Positions 12,515 to 24,393 of a stretch of 64,000 nucleotides of DNA are shown in pieces. Each line of letters begins with the position of its first letter. Positions within the stretch are counted from its first letter, which is position 1. Made by a program: the position numbers and the translations under genes. The stretch comes from Lasiodiplodia sp. COLG20 (lineage: Eukaryota; Ascomycota; Dothideomycetes; Botryosphaeriales; Botryosphaeriaceae). The notes beneath the pieces were generated by a model that saw nothing but the letters and a program-made list of their open reading frames with translations, searched no databases and was not told where the DNA came from. The stretch is from NCBI GenBank assembly GCA_009801085.1, contig VNWV01000005.1:2666001-2730000 (forward strand), written 5' to 3'.

Positions 12515-15500
12515 TCAACCAACAATCGCCCTCTTTTTGTGCTCCAACCGGTAATGCTTCTCAAGCTCGTGCCCCAGCAAGGCCATGTCCTCCAGTTCAT
12601 CTCTACAGAAATCTTTCTTTTCCCATCAATCCCAAAGCACTCTCCTCCATCTTTTACCTCAATACCATCTCGATCCTCGCCCTCAAATCGACCGCCAAGC
12701 CCATCCACTCTCTCTCCAAGCATCCGCTCTCCTCGACTACGCGCAGCAGCTCCTGCACCATCGCCGCGTTTTCCACTCCGCCGAAAGCGTATCCGCCGCC
12801 GCGCGTGCTCTCGTTGAACCACGCGTCCACAACGTGCACCAGGTCGTGCGCGATCCACTTGCGCTGTCGTCCCACGAACGGCGCCTCGTTGTTGTAAAAC
12901 ACGCTCTCCAGCACCGCCACTATCTGGTCGTGCGCCACCAGTAGGTCCAGGAACACGTCCACCACCCACGTCTGTGGGCCCACGCCGCGCTGGTGCGTGA
13001 ACGCGTACGTCTCGAGTAGGGGTAGGACGGTCGGGATGTTGAAGGTCGTATCCGACAGGTGCAGGCGGGCGCCGAGCTCGCGTACCGTCTCCGCCACCAC
13101 TTCCCACGGCCGCTGGTTCTGGAGCGTGGCGGCCTCGTGTGTCTGCTCGAGCAGGTTCTGCCAGGTTGCCCGGATGTTAGAGAGATCGCGGTGATCGGCG
13201 ACCTGGTAGATCAGAAGGCAAAGGTCGTAGTAACCGGCCTGGTCGGCAAAGTTACCGTAGAGCTGTGGCATATGGTTAGAATTGACTGCCGTCAGAGTAG
13301 AAACGTGTGGAAAACTTACATCATCCAAAGGCAGGATCTGCCCGTTCAAACTCCTGATGATCTCCGGCTTTCTTTCAGGAGAAAGGCGACGTTCTCCCTT
13401 CATCCGGTCTAGGATGTCGCTCTGAATGTTAGCAAGATCAAGTAGATCAGAGGCTTCCCTCAAGAGCTCTTGCCGCGACTGTCTCGACATCGGGACGTCG
13501 CCCAGGCCTGTCAAGCGCGTCGAGGCGTTCGTCTTGGCTTGACTGAGATAGCGAATGCGATGCTCGAGTGACAAGTCAAATCCGCTCTTAGCAAGCTGGA
13601 GCTGAACTTCTGCAGCGTCGAAAAAGCGGTGGTGGTGTGCGTAGTATCTGCACATCAGATCGGCATGTCTCGCCTCCTCGACCGACTTCCGCTTCAGATA
13701 GCTGATGACGTAGTGAGAGGTAATTTCCAGCAAGCGGTCACTCCAGCCCTGTTCCAAGTACCAGTCGAAGAGGTCGTTCTGGAAAACTTCATCTTCAGAG
13801 TTGTTGATTTCGTCGTAAGCCTCCAACTTTCTCTTGTAGGTAGGAGTGATTTGACCGTCGATCGTTTCGGGCTCCGTTTGTGCTGCGGTATCTACAGCGA
13901 TGATGATTTTATGGACCAGATTGTAGCAGGCCTTGCGAGACTCGAACTCCTTCCTCCTCGGATCCTGCAGGCTATGAGTCTTTGCTAATGGATGGGTTGC
14001 GATGGAACATCTTACATTGAGAAGCATGTTGTCCTTGATGAAGCCAAGGGCCTTGTTTCCACGATCCAGTTGCTGAGCGACCTTTAGGGTGAGACGAATT
14101 GCACCTGTCTGTGTCAGTTTATCCAGCAGTACGCATACAATGGATGGCTCAACTTACCAGCAAAGAAAGACATGGCAATGTATTGCTCGATTGCGCCTTG
14201 CAGGTGTTCCATAGACAGACTGGAGGCAACCTTCTGGAACAGATTCAAGCTATCGTTGAGCAGCTGACGTCCGGTTTCAGAGTGTGCACCAGCATCCTGA
14301 GCCTTTCTGAGCTTCTCCTGGGCCTTGAAGATGACGACATCGTCAGCGCTGCAGAAACTGCCACACCTCCTTCTGAGGGCTTCAGCAACAGTATCGACAT
14401 TCGAGCCCTTCTCGATGTTGCGGTTGACGATAGCCTTGACCAACTCCTTGGCCAAGTCTCTGCCTTCCTTGACAGCAAACAAGTTCTCAAAAGTCAGCTG
14501 GCGGACTTTGCCTCTAACGTCCTCAGGGAGGGAGAGAACAATCTCGTCGACCTTTTCATCGAACAGAACCAAAACAAACGAGATACCCTCAATGACGTTC
14601 GTAAGGAGCTTGACAATGGAGTTCATTGCGCGATGTTCGCCACGCAGAGCAATCTCCTCCTGTGGAGTCGCCACCCGGCCAAGAGCCTCCGGGCCGGCCA
14701 AACCTTCAATGAAGCTTTTGTTGGTCTCTAGGAATTCTTGGAGATGGGTGAGATCACGCTGGATGCTCTGAAGCTTCGCTAGCTCAATGGTGGGCGTGAC
14801 TTCGAAGCCACCTGCGGCACTCACACCTTCATTCAAGATGGGGACCTTCCACACGGAACGAAGGAGACGGGCGATGTAAAGAGCCACACCGTCGTGACGA
14901 GGCGAGGGGCGAACGTTGTCCAAGCGATCAGCGTTGTTGTCCAGCTGCAGGTTCTCGTTGTACGTCGGCTTGCCACCATACTCGATGAATGCCTTACGAG
15001 CAAACTCCAGGGTATCATTGTCCGTCAATTTGGCCACCCGGTAGTCGTGCGTAACGTCCGAAGCCTGACCGCACGCCACAGCAAGCGCAGTCGCACACGT
15101 CTCGCTCCGTCCATACACTCGCACGAAGTTCTTGATTTCCGCCTCGAGACCGTCCTCACCACCGCCGGATTTGATAGCAGCCGCGAATACGTCTACGAGC
15201 CTGCGACGGCGGATCGTGTGCACACCAGTGTTGGTCAAGATGGCGAATTCGCTTGTGGCCTTGTCAAACTGAACCGCAAGCTCGTTACCAAAGCCAAGCG
15301 GCGTGCCCGTAGCGCCGAACGGCTCCGTGACCAATCCAACGTCCTGCATGTTGCTGCCAAGCGGGATCCACTGGCCCTTCTCGTAGAACCTCGGAATTTG
15401 CGCCGGTTCAGCGGGCCTTGCAATCCTCCCAGAGTCCGGAGAAGAAAGGAAAAGCTTTTCGGCTTGTGAAACTTCATCCCTAACAAAGCAAAGGAAGTAA

Positions 15501-16994
15501 CCGGGCGCAAAGCGTGCGGCCTTGGTTGTGACGGTCAAGTTGCGAGAGTTGGTATCAATGGAGGTAACCTGGTAGCCACCAATTTGCTGGACAGGAGGTG
15601 CTTGGTTCGCAGGGTCGTTGGTCTTGCCTGGAGGAAACTTGACGTGGTGAACTTGCATGCTGCTCGGCGCGCTGGTGACATCGGTGGAGTAGAAGCCGCC
15701 AGAGGTGGCGCTAAGGAAAATGCGGCATCCCGTGTTCGTCGTCGCCATGAGGTTCAGTCTCGAGGCCTCGGTGGCTGAGATGGGCGTGAGCGAAGCTAAC
15801 TGCGTCTGGGAAGTGATGAGTTCGGAAGCAGCAACCATGTGACCGATCTGTGTCCTGATTGTTGCAAAGTTCCTAGTAATTACACAGTCCAACGAAGCCA
15901 TGTTCTTCATGTGGAAGACGCGTATCGCAGACAGGCTTGAGAGAGTGTAGAGAAGGTTGCGGCTGTCGTCCACCACCATTTGGACCACATACTCCTTGGA
16001 CGCTGGTTGGACGAGGCCAATAACGGGCTTAAGCATCGCCGCGCCGAACGAAAGCTTGAGGGAGTTATTGACGTAGTTAATCATGGACTTGTTAACGTGG
16101 TTGACGGTACCGCATTTGCTGCCGAACCATCTCTCTTCCTGCTGGTACGTGAGCTCGTACACGTCGTCCGTGACCTCTCCACCAAAGAAGATCCTGCCCG
16201 ACTTTGCAGAGCCCTCAATACACCTGACACCGATGCCCCGTATCGATGCCCGCATGTTCGTCTGGTACAGTGCAACCTCGTTGACACCCTCCGGAGTCTT
16301 TTTATACGCGACGCCGATCAGGATCATCTCTGTAGTCGTGGCAACGACGAGAAGGTGCGTAATCGCGTCGACGAAGACTTTTGCGCGCGGCCTAACCAGT
16401 TTCACGGCGGTGATGATGTTCGGCTGGTCTTCGAAGCCGATGAGGTCGGGATTCGGGAGCGTGTAGTCCCAAAGGTACAGCGCATTATCTATGACGACCC
16501 ACGCGTGGCCAAGCTCGGCAAACAAACCCATCATGGTCGAAACTTGAGCCTCGTTGTACTGCTCGAATATGCGGTCAGGGATGTTGTACGTCTTGACCTG
16601 TTGAAAGGGTGCCAACGCGTTGCTCTTGGGGATGTCATAGTCGGACGATATGCCCTCTGTCAAGCCTGTCAGCCCAAATACCAGGAGGCGCGTAGATACA
16701 GGCAGACTTACGCGTTATGTAGCTGTCCAAATCCGGGTATCTCGCTTCCTGCGTCAACGTATCGTTGACAGTCCTTGCAGCGCGCTCAATGGGCTGGATC
16801 TCTGGTTGCTGCTGCTGAACTGCAGGGGCAGGTGGGGCAGGCGCAGGCGCAGGGACGAGCGGCTGCTGGAGTTGCTGTGGAGGATTTACAGGTGCCGTGT
16901 TGACGCGGAAGACGGGCTGAGCTGGGCGCACTCCCGGGCCAGGCGTCATCATGAAAGCGCCGGGAAGCGGGCGCTGTGGTGTCGCGGGATTCAT
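12515..16994 (-). CDS. nup170: nucleoporin Nup170/Nup155
   Basis: Minus strand, six exons: 16994-16712, 16656-14158, 14104-14016, 13964-13320, 13262-12658 and 12602-12515, giving 1402 residues. The N-terminus is Pro/Gln-rich and low-complexity. It runs into YPDLDSYI and the SSDYDIP motif typical of fungal Nup155-type proteins. The N-terminal beta-propeller region (about residues 95-560) and the long alpha-solenoid follow. The family is a scaffold of the inner ring of the nuclear pore. Every junction preserves frame and has consensus donors (GTAAGT, GTAAGT, GTAAGA, GTAAGT, GTAAAA). The 57-base intron at 13263-13319 is in frame and free of stops, but has a donor, TCTAAC branch and CACAG acceptor. 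The last exon replaces an early stop at 12654 with about 28 charged residues ending HKKRAIVG; this end is the least certain part. Confidence 0.9.
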
Positions 16995-17473
16995 ATTTGC
17001 GCGCGGGCGCGTCGAGGACGCGATGCAGGCGACGGGATCTGAGATATTAAGAGGTCGCCAGACGGCGGAGCTGAAGCAGTCGGGGCGGGCGCAATGGCTG
17101 GTTTATGAACATTCATACAAAAGGCGCCGGCAGAAGAAGGATTTGAAGCGGGGCGGAGGTCGGGGCGCGGCGCGTGAAGAGGAGGCTGGGCTGTCGGCGA
17201 CAGGAGCTGGGCTGTCGGACAACTTTGGTGTTGTCGCGACTTCACCAGAAGAGAGCTCCACGACAAAAGCTTGGCATGATCGGCGGCGCGCGCCAGAGCT
17301 CAAGGTGACCTGCACTTTTTGCGTCTCAGCTTCCCGCACCTTCACCCAAAGCCAATTGTTCCGATCCCGCTTCACCAAAGCTTCTTGAGGTGCGAGCCCT
17401 TGTCGGCATTTCTTGAGTTATTCACTGGCAGCAATTAATGCAGCTATAGACAAACACGCGCCCTCTACCAACC
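16995..17473. promoter_or_regulatory. shared divergent promoter region nup170 / aim41
   Basis: About 480 bases between two divergently transcribed genes. It must contain both promoters. I cannot point to a specific factor-binding site with confidence. Confidence 0.5.
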
Positions 17474-18046
17474 ATGTCATTCTCCCTCTCTGCGCACCTG
17501 CGCCCTGCGCGCCTCTGCTCCCGCTGCATACGTGCTTTCGTCCGCCCCTCTTCCACCGCCGCCTCGCCCTCGTCGATTCTCTCCCGTCTCCGTGAAGACA
17601 TGAAGACGGCCATGCGCGCCAAGGACTCGGCCCGGCTTACCGTTGTTCGCAGCGTTCTGAACGACATCACCAATGCTTCCAAAACCGACAAACCCATCTC
17701 TGATGACATGCTCCTGCGCTCCCTGCTGCTAAAGAAGATCAACCAGTCCAAGGATGCCGCTCAGCAGTTCCGCGACGCCAAGCGCGAGGACTTGGCGGAG
17801 AAGGAAGATGGCAGTGCGAACGTGATGAAGGACTACGTCGGTGAGATTGAGGAAGCAGCTGGAGGTGTCGTGGCTGCGGACGAGCTGCAGCGCGCCATCA
17901 AAGAGACGATCGAGAACTGGCAGGACGGAAAGCCTGTTCTTGGCAAGGTTCTTGCGAAGATCACCGGAGCCGGCGGCGTGCTTGACGGTCGGCTGGTGGA
18001 GAAGAGTGATCTCGTCAAGGCTATCAAGGAGGCGTTGCCCAAATAA
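17474..18046 (+). CDS. aim41: Aim41-like mitochondrial YqeY-domain protein
   Basis: Single exon, 190 residues. The first ~35 residues are rich in Arg, Ser and Ala with no acidic residue, as in a mitochondrial presequence. The remainder is a YqeY/GatB-tail-like domain. It shows LREDMKTAMRAKDSARL, TVVRSVLNDI, a charged helical middle, an NVMKDYVGEI-like block and a C-terminal GVLDGRLV segment followed by a Lys-rich end. YqeY proteins resemble the tRNA-binding tail domain of the GatB amidotransferase subunit. The yeast family member is Aim41, a mitochondrial protein of poorly known function. Assignment rests on family motifs; a role in tRNA metabolism is inference. Confidence 0.85.
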   Translation: MSFSLSAHLRPARLCSRCIRAFVRPSSTAASPSSILSRLREDMKTAMRAKDSARLTVVRSVLNDITNASKTDKPISDDMLLRSLLLKKINQSKDAAQQFRDAKREDLAEKEDGSANVMKDYVGEIEEAAGGVVAADELQRAIKETIENWQDGKPVLGKVLAKITGAGGVLDGRLVEKSDLVKAIKEALPK

Positions 18047-18459
18047 GCGCTCCCGAGGAGGAGCAAACCATGCACGGATTCGTCGAATGCGTGAACTGGT
18101 GCTCTTCTTCACTGCAAGGCGTTAAGGAGCGGTTTGCTGTACGAATTAAGGTACAGTATTCAACTGTACAATGAATGTATTATACTACAAAATGGACGAT
18201 ACCCCGCTCTTTAATGAATGTAAAAGCTGAGCCTGCCAGAGTTTTCTCTAATCTAAAGGAATGAAACAGGTATAGATGGTGGGAAATTGTTCTCAATCTC
18301 CCAGCCCATGGAATTAATAATACTGGTTGAATGAGCGGAATCTTCGCGTGTACTTTTGGTTCAGGAAGTGAGGCGTCCTGGTCCCGTTCTTCAGCAGAAT
18401 GCGTGCCATTCTTCTTGATGCGGTGCTACAGGCCGTGCTCATTCGAAGCGTACTTACTC
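18047..18459. other. intergenic between convergent genes
   Basis: About 410 bases 3' of both aim41 (+) and the repeat-rich secreted protein (-). AT-richer than the flanking genes, consistent with 3' ends. Nothing else recognised. Confidence 0.5.
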
Positions 18460-20130
18460 TTAAGACGACCAGTGAATGGGGACAGGCGAATCCTGGTAGC
18501 CGGACTCGAAACGCCCAGAGCTCGCGCCACCTTGACCAGAGTTAACGGGCAGGCGGGGACGAGGCGGCCCAAAATCTCCAGGTCTGTATGGATCAGAGAG
18601 CCACCTAGGTGGCTCGGGACGAGGGCAATCGAGCCCAAAACACGGCCTCGGGGGTGGCGGTGGCGGTGGGGGACGAGGGCAATCGAACCCGAAACACGGC
18701 CTCGGGGGTGGCGGCGGCGGTGGGGGACGAGGGCAATCGAACCCGAAACACGGCATCGGGCGTGGAGGCGGCGGTGGGGGTGGAGGCGGAGGCGGTGGTG
18801 GCGGAGGAGGGCAATCGAAGCACGGCTTAGGCTTAGGAGGTGGAGGAGGAGGCGGAGGCGGAGGAGGACAGTTGATACACGGCTTCGGGGGTGGAGGCGG
18901 CGGAGGAGGTGGAGGCGGAGGAGGGCAGTTGACGCACGGCTTCGGGGGTGGAGGCGGCGGCGGTGGTGGTGGTGGACAAGGATTTGTGCAAGGCGGCTTG
19001 CACTCCTTCGGCGGGGTGCACTTGCAGTCTTTGCAAGGTTGAACGGTAGGCTTGTTACTCTGCGAGGTGGTGCTCCGCGACGTCGTGGACCTGCTCGTCG
19101 TTCTAGTACTGGTCCTAATCCTAGAAGTCGTACGACTGCTCGTCGTTCTAGTACTGGTCCTGGTCCTAGAAGTAGGACGGATGCTCGTCGTTCCAGTATT
19201 AGTCCTGGTCCTAGAAGTCGTACGACTGCTCGTTGTAGAACTGCTCGTCGTTCCAGTACTGCTGGTACTGCTCGTGGTACTAGTCGACGTTCCTGTAACA
19301 GTCGAACTAGAAGTCGAGCTAGAGGTTGAGCTAGAGGTCGAACTAGAAGTCGAAGTCGAAGTCGAACTAGAAGTCGACGTCGAAGTCGAAGTAGATGTCC
19401 CAGTGCCAGTAGCGGCCACTCCATCGAGCGTCGTTGAGTCTTGAGGTGCTCGACGCTGAAGCGGAGGACCCTGTTGGGGCTGAGGACGGCCTAGTGGAGG
19501 CTGAAGGGGTTGGCCTTGCTGAAGAGGCTGGTCTTGCTGAAGAGGCTGGCCTTGCTGAAGAGGCTGGCCTTGCTGAAGAGGTTGGCCTTGCGGAGGTTGA
19601 AAGGGTGGGCCTTGCTGAGAAGGCCCATTACCACCACGGCACTGTGGGTGAGGGTTGGGACGACCGCAAGGACTCGTTTGAAATTGCTGGCATGAAGACC
19701 TTTTGGCATAAACTTTCTCGCACGTCTGGCCCTGCTGAGGGTAGAGATAGATCTGGGCCTCGAAAACGGCTTGACTGTAGCAAGCATAGTAGCCGTCGGT
19801 ATGGCCACCCCAAGAAATGTACACACTGTCTCTGACCGACCAGGAAGAAGACGCTGATTTATTTAGTGCAGTTCAAGAAAGGTAATGCGGGTGGATTTAC
19901 TAACCTTGGACGCTTCTCCCACACGAGAGCTTCTGAACACCTTGACCCCAGCCACATGAATAGCCCAATCCGTCGGTCACAGTGCCAGCAGCTTCATTGT
20001 AGTGGAATGAACCATAAGACCACCCTTGTACGCTCTTGATGGTGAAGCAGCTTCCACCGTCCCAGCCTCCAGGGAGCGCTGCTGCAGACACAGCGCCCGC
20101 AAAAGCGAAAGGCACAAGACCAACTCTCAT
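18460..20130 (-). CDS. secreted repeat protein with Cys/Pro, Gln/Pro and Ser/Thr tracts
   Basis: Minus strand, two exons (20130-19905, 19829-18460; donor GTTAGT), giving about 531 residues. Residues 1-18 are a signal peptide (MRVGLVPFAFAGAVSAAA). Residues 19 to about 135 are a Gly/Trp/Tyr/Cys-rich domain spanning the intron. A Gln/Pro tract of repeated QPLQQG units follows. Next is a Ser/Thr-rich stretch of about 120 residues, a likely O-glycosylated stalk. Last is a region of repeated PKPCxxC or RPCFGxDC units separated by runs of 8-15 prolines, then a short unique tail. No GPI signal is obvious at the C-terminus. The layout suggests an extracellular or cell-wall protein (adhesin- or extensin-like). 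I do not recognise a named family. The repeat-rich DNA leaves long open frames on both strands. Confidence 0.7.
18610..18990. repeat. minisatellite encoding (P)n-C-x2-C units
   Basis: Imperfect units of about 45-70 bases, on the plus strand GGCGG/GGTGG runs separated by a segment such as CAATCGAACCCGAAACACGG. On the minus strand they code for poly-Pro blocks broken by paired cysteines. At least six units are visible. Three near-identical ones lie at the 18625-18750 end, which suggests recent duplication. Confidence 0.85.
19069..19400. repeat. repeats encoding the Ser/Thr-rich stalk
   Basis: Degenerate units built on GAAGTCGAACTA or CTGCTCGTCGTTC-TAGTACTGGTCCT-like blocks. In the secreted protein they give alternating TST, SSTS and RTRT motifs. 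They are in frame with the gene and probably vary in number between strains. Confidence 0.75.
19505..19602. repeat. 18-base tandem repeat encoding QPLQQG
   Basis: About five consecutive 18-base units of the form TTGCTGAAGAGGCTGGCC. Read on the minus strand, they give the hexapeptide tract QPLQQG of the secreted repeat protein. The units are nearly identical. Confidence 0.85.
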
Positions 20131-21858
20131 AGCAACGACCGTAGAAGAGATGATATCGATACTGAAGAACAAGCCATACCGACGAATATTTATCCTTTGT
20201 ATTGTGCAGCAAGGAGACGACATCCATTGCCATTAGCTTTGCTAGCTTCTCCGCGACGACAAGATATCCCTCTACCAGTGTAGAAAATTGCTCAAACCTC
20301 ATAACCGTGGAAGGGATGCTCTTAGCATGTCAATCATCAGGAGAGATGGGGTGTGTATGTGCTTCATCTACATGACTGTCCAGCAGTACATTGCATTGAA
20401 GAGACCTGAGGAAAAGAACAGCGGGGAGAACTGACCAGGCTCAGCATGGGAAGGAGACTCCGGTGCGATGAGTCCAATCTTGAGCCGTTACATGGTAAGT
20501 GAGACGTTTTCCAAGGAGGCTCCACGGGCCGTGCCGACATTGGCGGGCAGCTTCCGGTGATCGGGCCCAAGAAATGGAAGCAACGCCACATCCCTTCACC
20601 GGCCATGATGGTACCGGTCTGTGAAGGCGGCAATGCCTCCAGATCACATGAGATCGGATTATAGAACGAGGGGCGCTTACTGTTCGGAAGCTGCCACGAA
20701 GTGGGCGGGGAAAGGCGAACCGCGGCGATGACGCAGGTAACCATGCTTCTTCGGAGGACCTAAGAAGACTCCACGCCCTCGACATCTGTAACCCCTTCGC
20801 AAGCTCCCTGTGAGATGGATTCCGGCATGCGGGGTTCCTTGTGGTACGTTCTTTTGCCTCTAGCGCCGTCTAGACCCAGGCCATTTCTCCCATTTGTCGC
20901 GCTCTCTTCTCCCTCACATGAAATCAGTACGCTCTTTCTCCGCCTTGATTTGCGCATCACCTTCTGATGTCCGCTCCAATGACACGCACACAGTCTCGTC
21001 AATGGACGGCGCATCCCACTCTTGATCTGACCAGTCCTGCTGGACCGCCTATCAACGGAGGAGCGAGATGTACTTACTGTACCTGCAGGACGGTTTCGCG
21101 GCGGCAACCTGCATCCATCGCCACGCCAGAGGGTCCAGGCATCAGGCGTCTGCAGATACGGACGCCCTTATGTCTGTCTCAGCAACCGGCATGCGTTGGT
21201 GGGGTGGGGACGCTGTGGGCGCGGCGAGTGCGGTGACCTGTCGTTTCGGTGAGGCGGCGGCGGGCCACTGCGTCATGTCCAGACAGCTGCTGTCGTGGGC
21301 CACTCTGGGATAGCCATGCGTGCGAGAGGGCGCCTTTGCCCGAAACAAACCGCAGTGAGCCCATCTCCGAGCCGTGCAGCGGAGATTGATGTTGGCCCGG
21401 CTTGCTCACCGGCCTCGACAGGGCTCTGTTTGTGCCCAACGGCGCGCGAGAGCGAACATGTCGGCAGCGGGCAGAGAGCAGCGTGCACGTTCGCGCCCGA
21501 CGGGATTGGGACGACGCAGTGGGCAGCGACTGGCCGGCTGCCAATCCTGTCGCACATCCCTCCACGATGGGCAGCAGCGTCATACTTACTGGCCCGTGCG
21601 TCGATCACCGAAGTCCATCAGCACTCCCCCAGCCACCTCGAGCCCTTCCGCACTGCCGCGCGGACGTTTGGGCTATTGTTCTCGTGCCGACTGATATACC
21701 TCGTCGCCGCGCTTCCCCGACGCCTCTCCAGCAACCGAACCCTCTCCACCGCCCTTCGGGGCCCCAGTTGTTAAGATCCAAGTCTACTAAACACCCCCGC
21801 CTCTGCTGCCAACTTTCTGCCCGCCCCGGATATCTTGCACTCTCACCCTCACCACACC
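20131..21858. other. intergenic, divergent promoters
   Basis: About 1.7 kb between the secreted repeat protein (-) and the DUF8035-like gene (+). Several open frames of 80-160 codons exist (around 20360-20785 and 21179-21908), but they overlap each other on both strands and show no family signal. A long 5' leader for the downstream gene is possible. Confidence 0.5.
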
Positions 21859-23544
21859 ATGGCTTTTGGCTACCGCTCCTCCACCGGAGCTCTCGATCGC
21901 TTCGATGATTATGAGGCTCCGCCACGGCGTCCCGAGCGCTGGGACCGCGAGAAGTTCGAGCGCATGAGCCGTCGTCCGCCCCATGACGATCGCGAAACGT
22001 TCCGCTGGGTGGAGCGTGAGCGCGACGACTACCCTCCTCGTCCTCCTAGGTCGAGGCCCGACGTTGCCCTCGAGGACCGCATTGACGCCAGAAGTTCCCG
22101 CGGCCGCTTGGACGAGCGAGACCGCTTCTATGACGATGATATCATCGACCGCCGCGGCCCAGGCCGCCGCCCGGACTTCCTCGACCGCGAGGAGCCGTCG
22201 CCTGCGGAGATAGCTAGCCGCGCCCTCGCACCATACCGCCGCAAAACCGTCACCGAAAGGGACTTGAGCCCGCCCGCTCGCCGTCCAGCTCGCCCGGGAA
22301 TGCTCCGCAGGCAATCGTCGCTCGACACTTTCGACCGCCGCCCGCTTCGGCGCCACGAGGAAAGAGAAGAATGGCGACCACCAACAAATATCGACATTCC
22401 TCTACCAATTCGTCGTAGATCTCCGTCTCGTCGTCGTCGCTCGCCTCCCCGGGATCGCTACAGGGAGGATGACTTTGAGGAGATCAGGTATAGGGACGCT
22501 GAGCCGGATTACCGTGAGGACTACAGAGAGGTTGAGATTCGAAGAGAGAAAAGCCGTGCACGGAAGTCTCACCGCAGCGACCGGAGTGAACGCAGCGAGA
22601 GCAGATACAGGGCTCCATCCAAGGCACCATCTAGGGCACCGTCCAGAGCCCCGTCTAGCAAGAGCTCAAGCTCCAGCTTCGAGGAGATTAGAGAGGTCTC
22701 GCCGTCTCAGTTACCCGGCAAGAAGGGTAAGACGAGGATGCCCAAGCGCCTCGTCCACAAGAGTGCCATCATTCAGCTCGGTTATCCGTTCGAAGAGGAG
22801 GTGAGGCTTGAGAGTGCTGCTTCTCCTTCGGTTATGCTGACTAGGTGATAGGAGGACTTTCTCATCGTCAAGCGCGCTCTTGAAAAGCCGCAAATTGACG
22901 AGGTCATTAAAATCAGTGAAACTTACAAGGCCGAGGACAACAGTAAGCTGAATTCACTTTTCACCGTCGATCAGCGTCTGACCAAATTACCAGAACGCAC
23001 AACCTACCGCTACGAAGAGGAGAAGATGGTTGATGTCCCTATGCCGCCACCTCCACCTTCTGTACACGGGACTCAAATTATCGAGGTGCCCCCACCACCG
23101 CCGCCGCCAATGTCTGTCCACGAGCCTGTCATTGTAGCCCCTCCACCGCCTCCTCCGTCGTCGCACCATACCCATCAGACTCACTACTCTCATCATTCTC
23201 ACCACAGCCCTCCGCCCCCACCGCGCTCTGTGCGGACTGTATCACCGCCCAGGCGCGAGATCTATGAGGAGCGCATCGAAGAGTCCAACCACATCGGCGG
23301 ACCTTTGACTGTTGTGGTGCCAGAGAGGCGAAGTGACCGTGAGATCAAGGACGAGATCCGACGACTAGAGAATGAGAGGAGAGCACTGCAGCTCGAACGG
23401 CGGGCCGATGAGCTCCGTCTTGCGCCAACCGAGTATCGGGAAACCGAGTATGAAATCATTGAGGAACGGCCGCGCGAGCGAAACGTGATCCGCGTTGACA
23501 AGGATCGAAAGGGTAGGTTGGCCCTGGTCCGATCGTCTCATTGA
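21859..23544 (+). CDS. Arg-rich DUF8035-like protein
   Basis: Three exons: 21859-22800, 22852-22942 and 22994-23544, giving 527 residues. The N-terminal 280 residues are extremely rich in Arg, Asp, Glu and Ser (RS-, RE- and RD-like strings, plus APSRAPSRAPS repeats). A compact helical segment follows and spans the first intron: KRLVHKSAIIQLGYPFEEE continuing into DFLIVKRALEKPQIDEVI. I associate this pattern with fungal DUF8035. After it come poly-Pro stretches, a His-rich patch and a charged coiled segment. The conserved-looking end contains RNVIRVDKDRKGR and LALVRS. The composition would fit a nuclear or RNA-associated protein, but no function is established. Splice frames and the continuous helical segment across the first intron make the gene model firm; the family name is from memory. 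Confidence 0.72.
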
Positions 23545-24393
23545 GGAACTGGATTGATGGATTGGTGGAAACAGTGAGGTCTCGCTCCAGGCCGCCCAAC
23601 CCGAAACTTGTCGCCGCCATGATGTCGACGCTCACTTGAACCCGTCACTCCACAACCAGTAGGTTCAAGCAGGGCCCATCTGGACGGCTTTTCTTTTCAC
23701 ATGAATTCCGAGATTGGTCACTGGTATGACGGTTTCGGGAAGCTTTTAGTTACGGCCCTTTTCATTGCATGCGCCAGAATGCGCCTGGATACGGCTGAGC
23801 ATTTCATTATTCCCAGGTTGAAGGGAAATGTGTTTCAAATTTGGGGTGGCCATTTTCTTTTCCCCGAAATACCATAGATGGCAAACACATATTATTAACG
23901 ACGAGAGCACTAAATGACCACAAATGCATTATGTTACGTGCGGCAAGTGCTTCGGGCGAGCCGTAAAGCATCTGCTACCTGTTCGAGATCGGAACAATTC
24001 TGGAAGTTGTTTGTGCCCAGGGTAAATAATAGATAGCATTGAGGTTGGGTTCACCAAGGCTAGATCGCCGTTCTCTTTCTTCATGCGGAAGCAGACCCAC
24101 GTTTGCTGAGCGGGCAACTCGGACCGGCCCACGACCCCAGACTTCGTCGCGCCCAGCTTTGCGACGACAGCTCACAACGGATACTTGAAGCGCAGGACGG
24201 AGCCCTCTCTCCACTTACACAAGTCAACTGTGACCTTGAATCGCCGCGACGGGGAACGACCCACCGGCAACATGACTCCTTAATACCACCCCGCCACCCG
24301 CGACTCCATACCGAACGCCGCAACCCGCGACCCGCGCATCTCCAAAGTACGATACGAGAGCCTGCCGCCGCATGATACCTTTTCACAGCCACC
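23545..24393. other. intergenic
   Basis: About 850 bases between two plus-strand genes. The right half should hold the arv1 promoter. No gene supported. Confidence 0.5.

Noticed and set aside
14099..16768. Several plus-strand frames of 130-260 codons inside nup170
   Set aside because: Antisense to a well-supported nucleoporin; no independent coding features.
18426..19424. Two open frames of 332 codons each, one on each strand, in the 18.4-19.4 kb repeats
   Set aside because: They are shadows of the repeat array. The frame with a signal peptide, consistent splicing and cysteine pairs is the minus-strand gene 18460-20130.
20360..21908. Overlapping 80-170 codon frames upstream of the DUF8035-like gene
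   Set aside because: Present in several frames on both strands with no conserved features; more likely GC-rich promoter or leader sequence.
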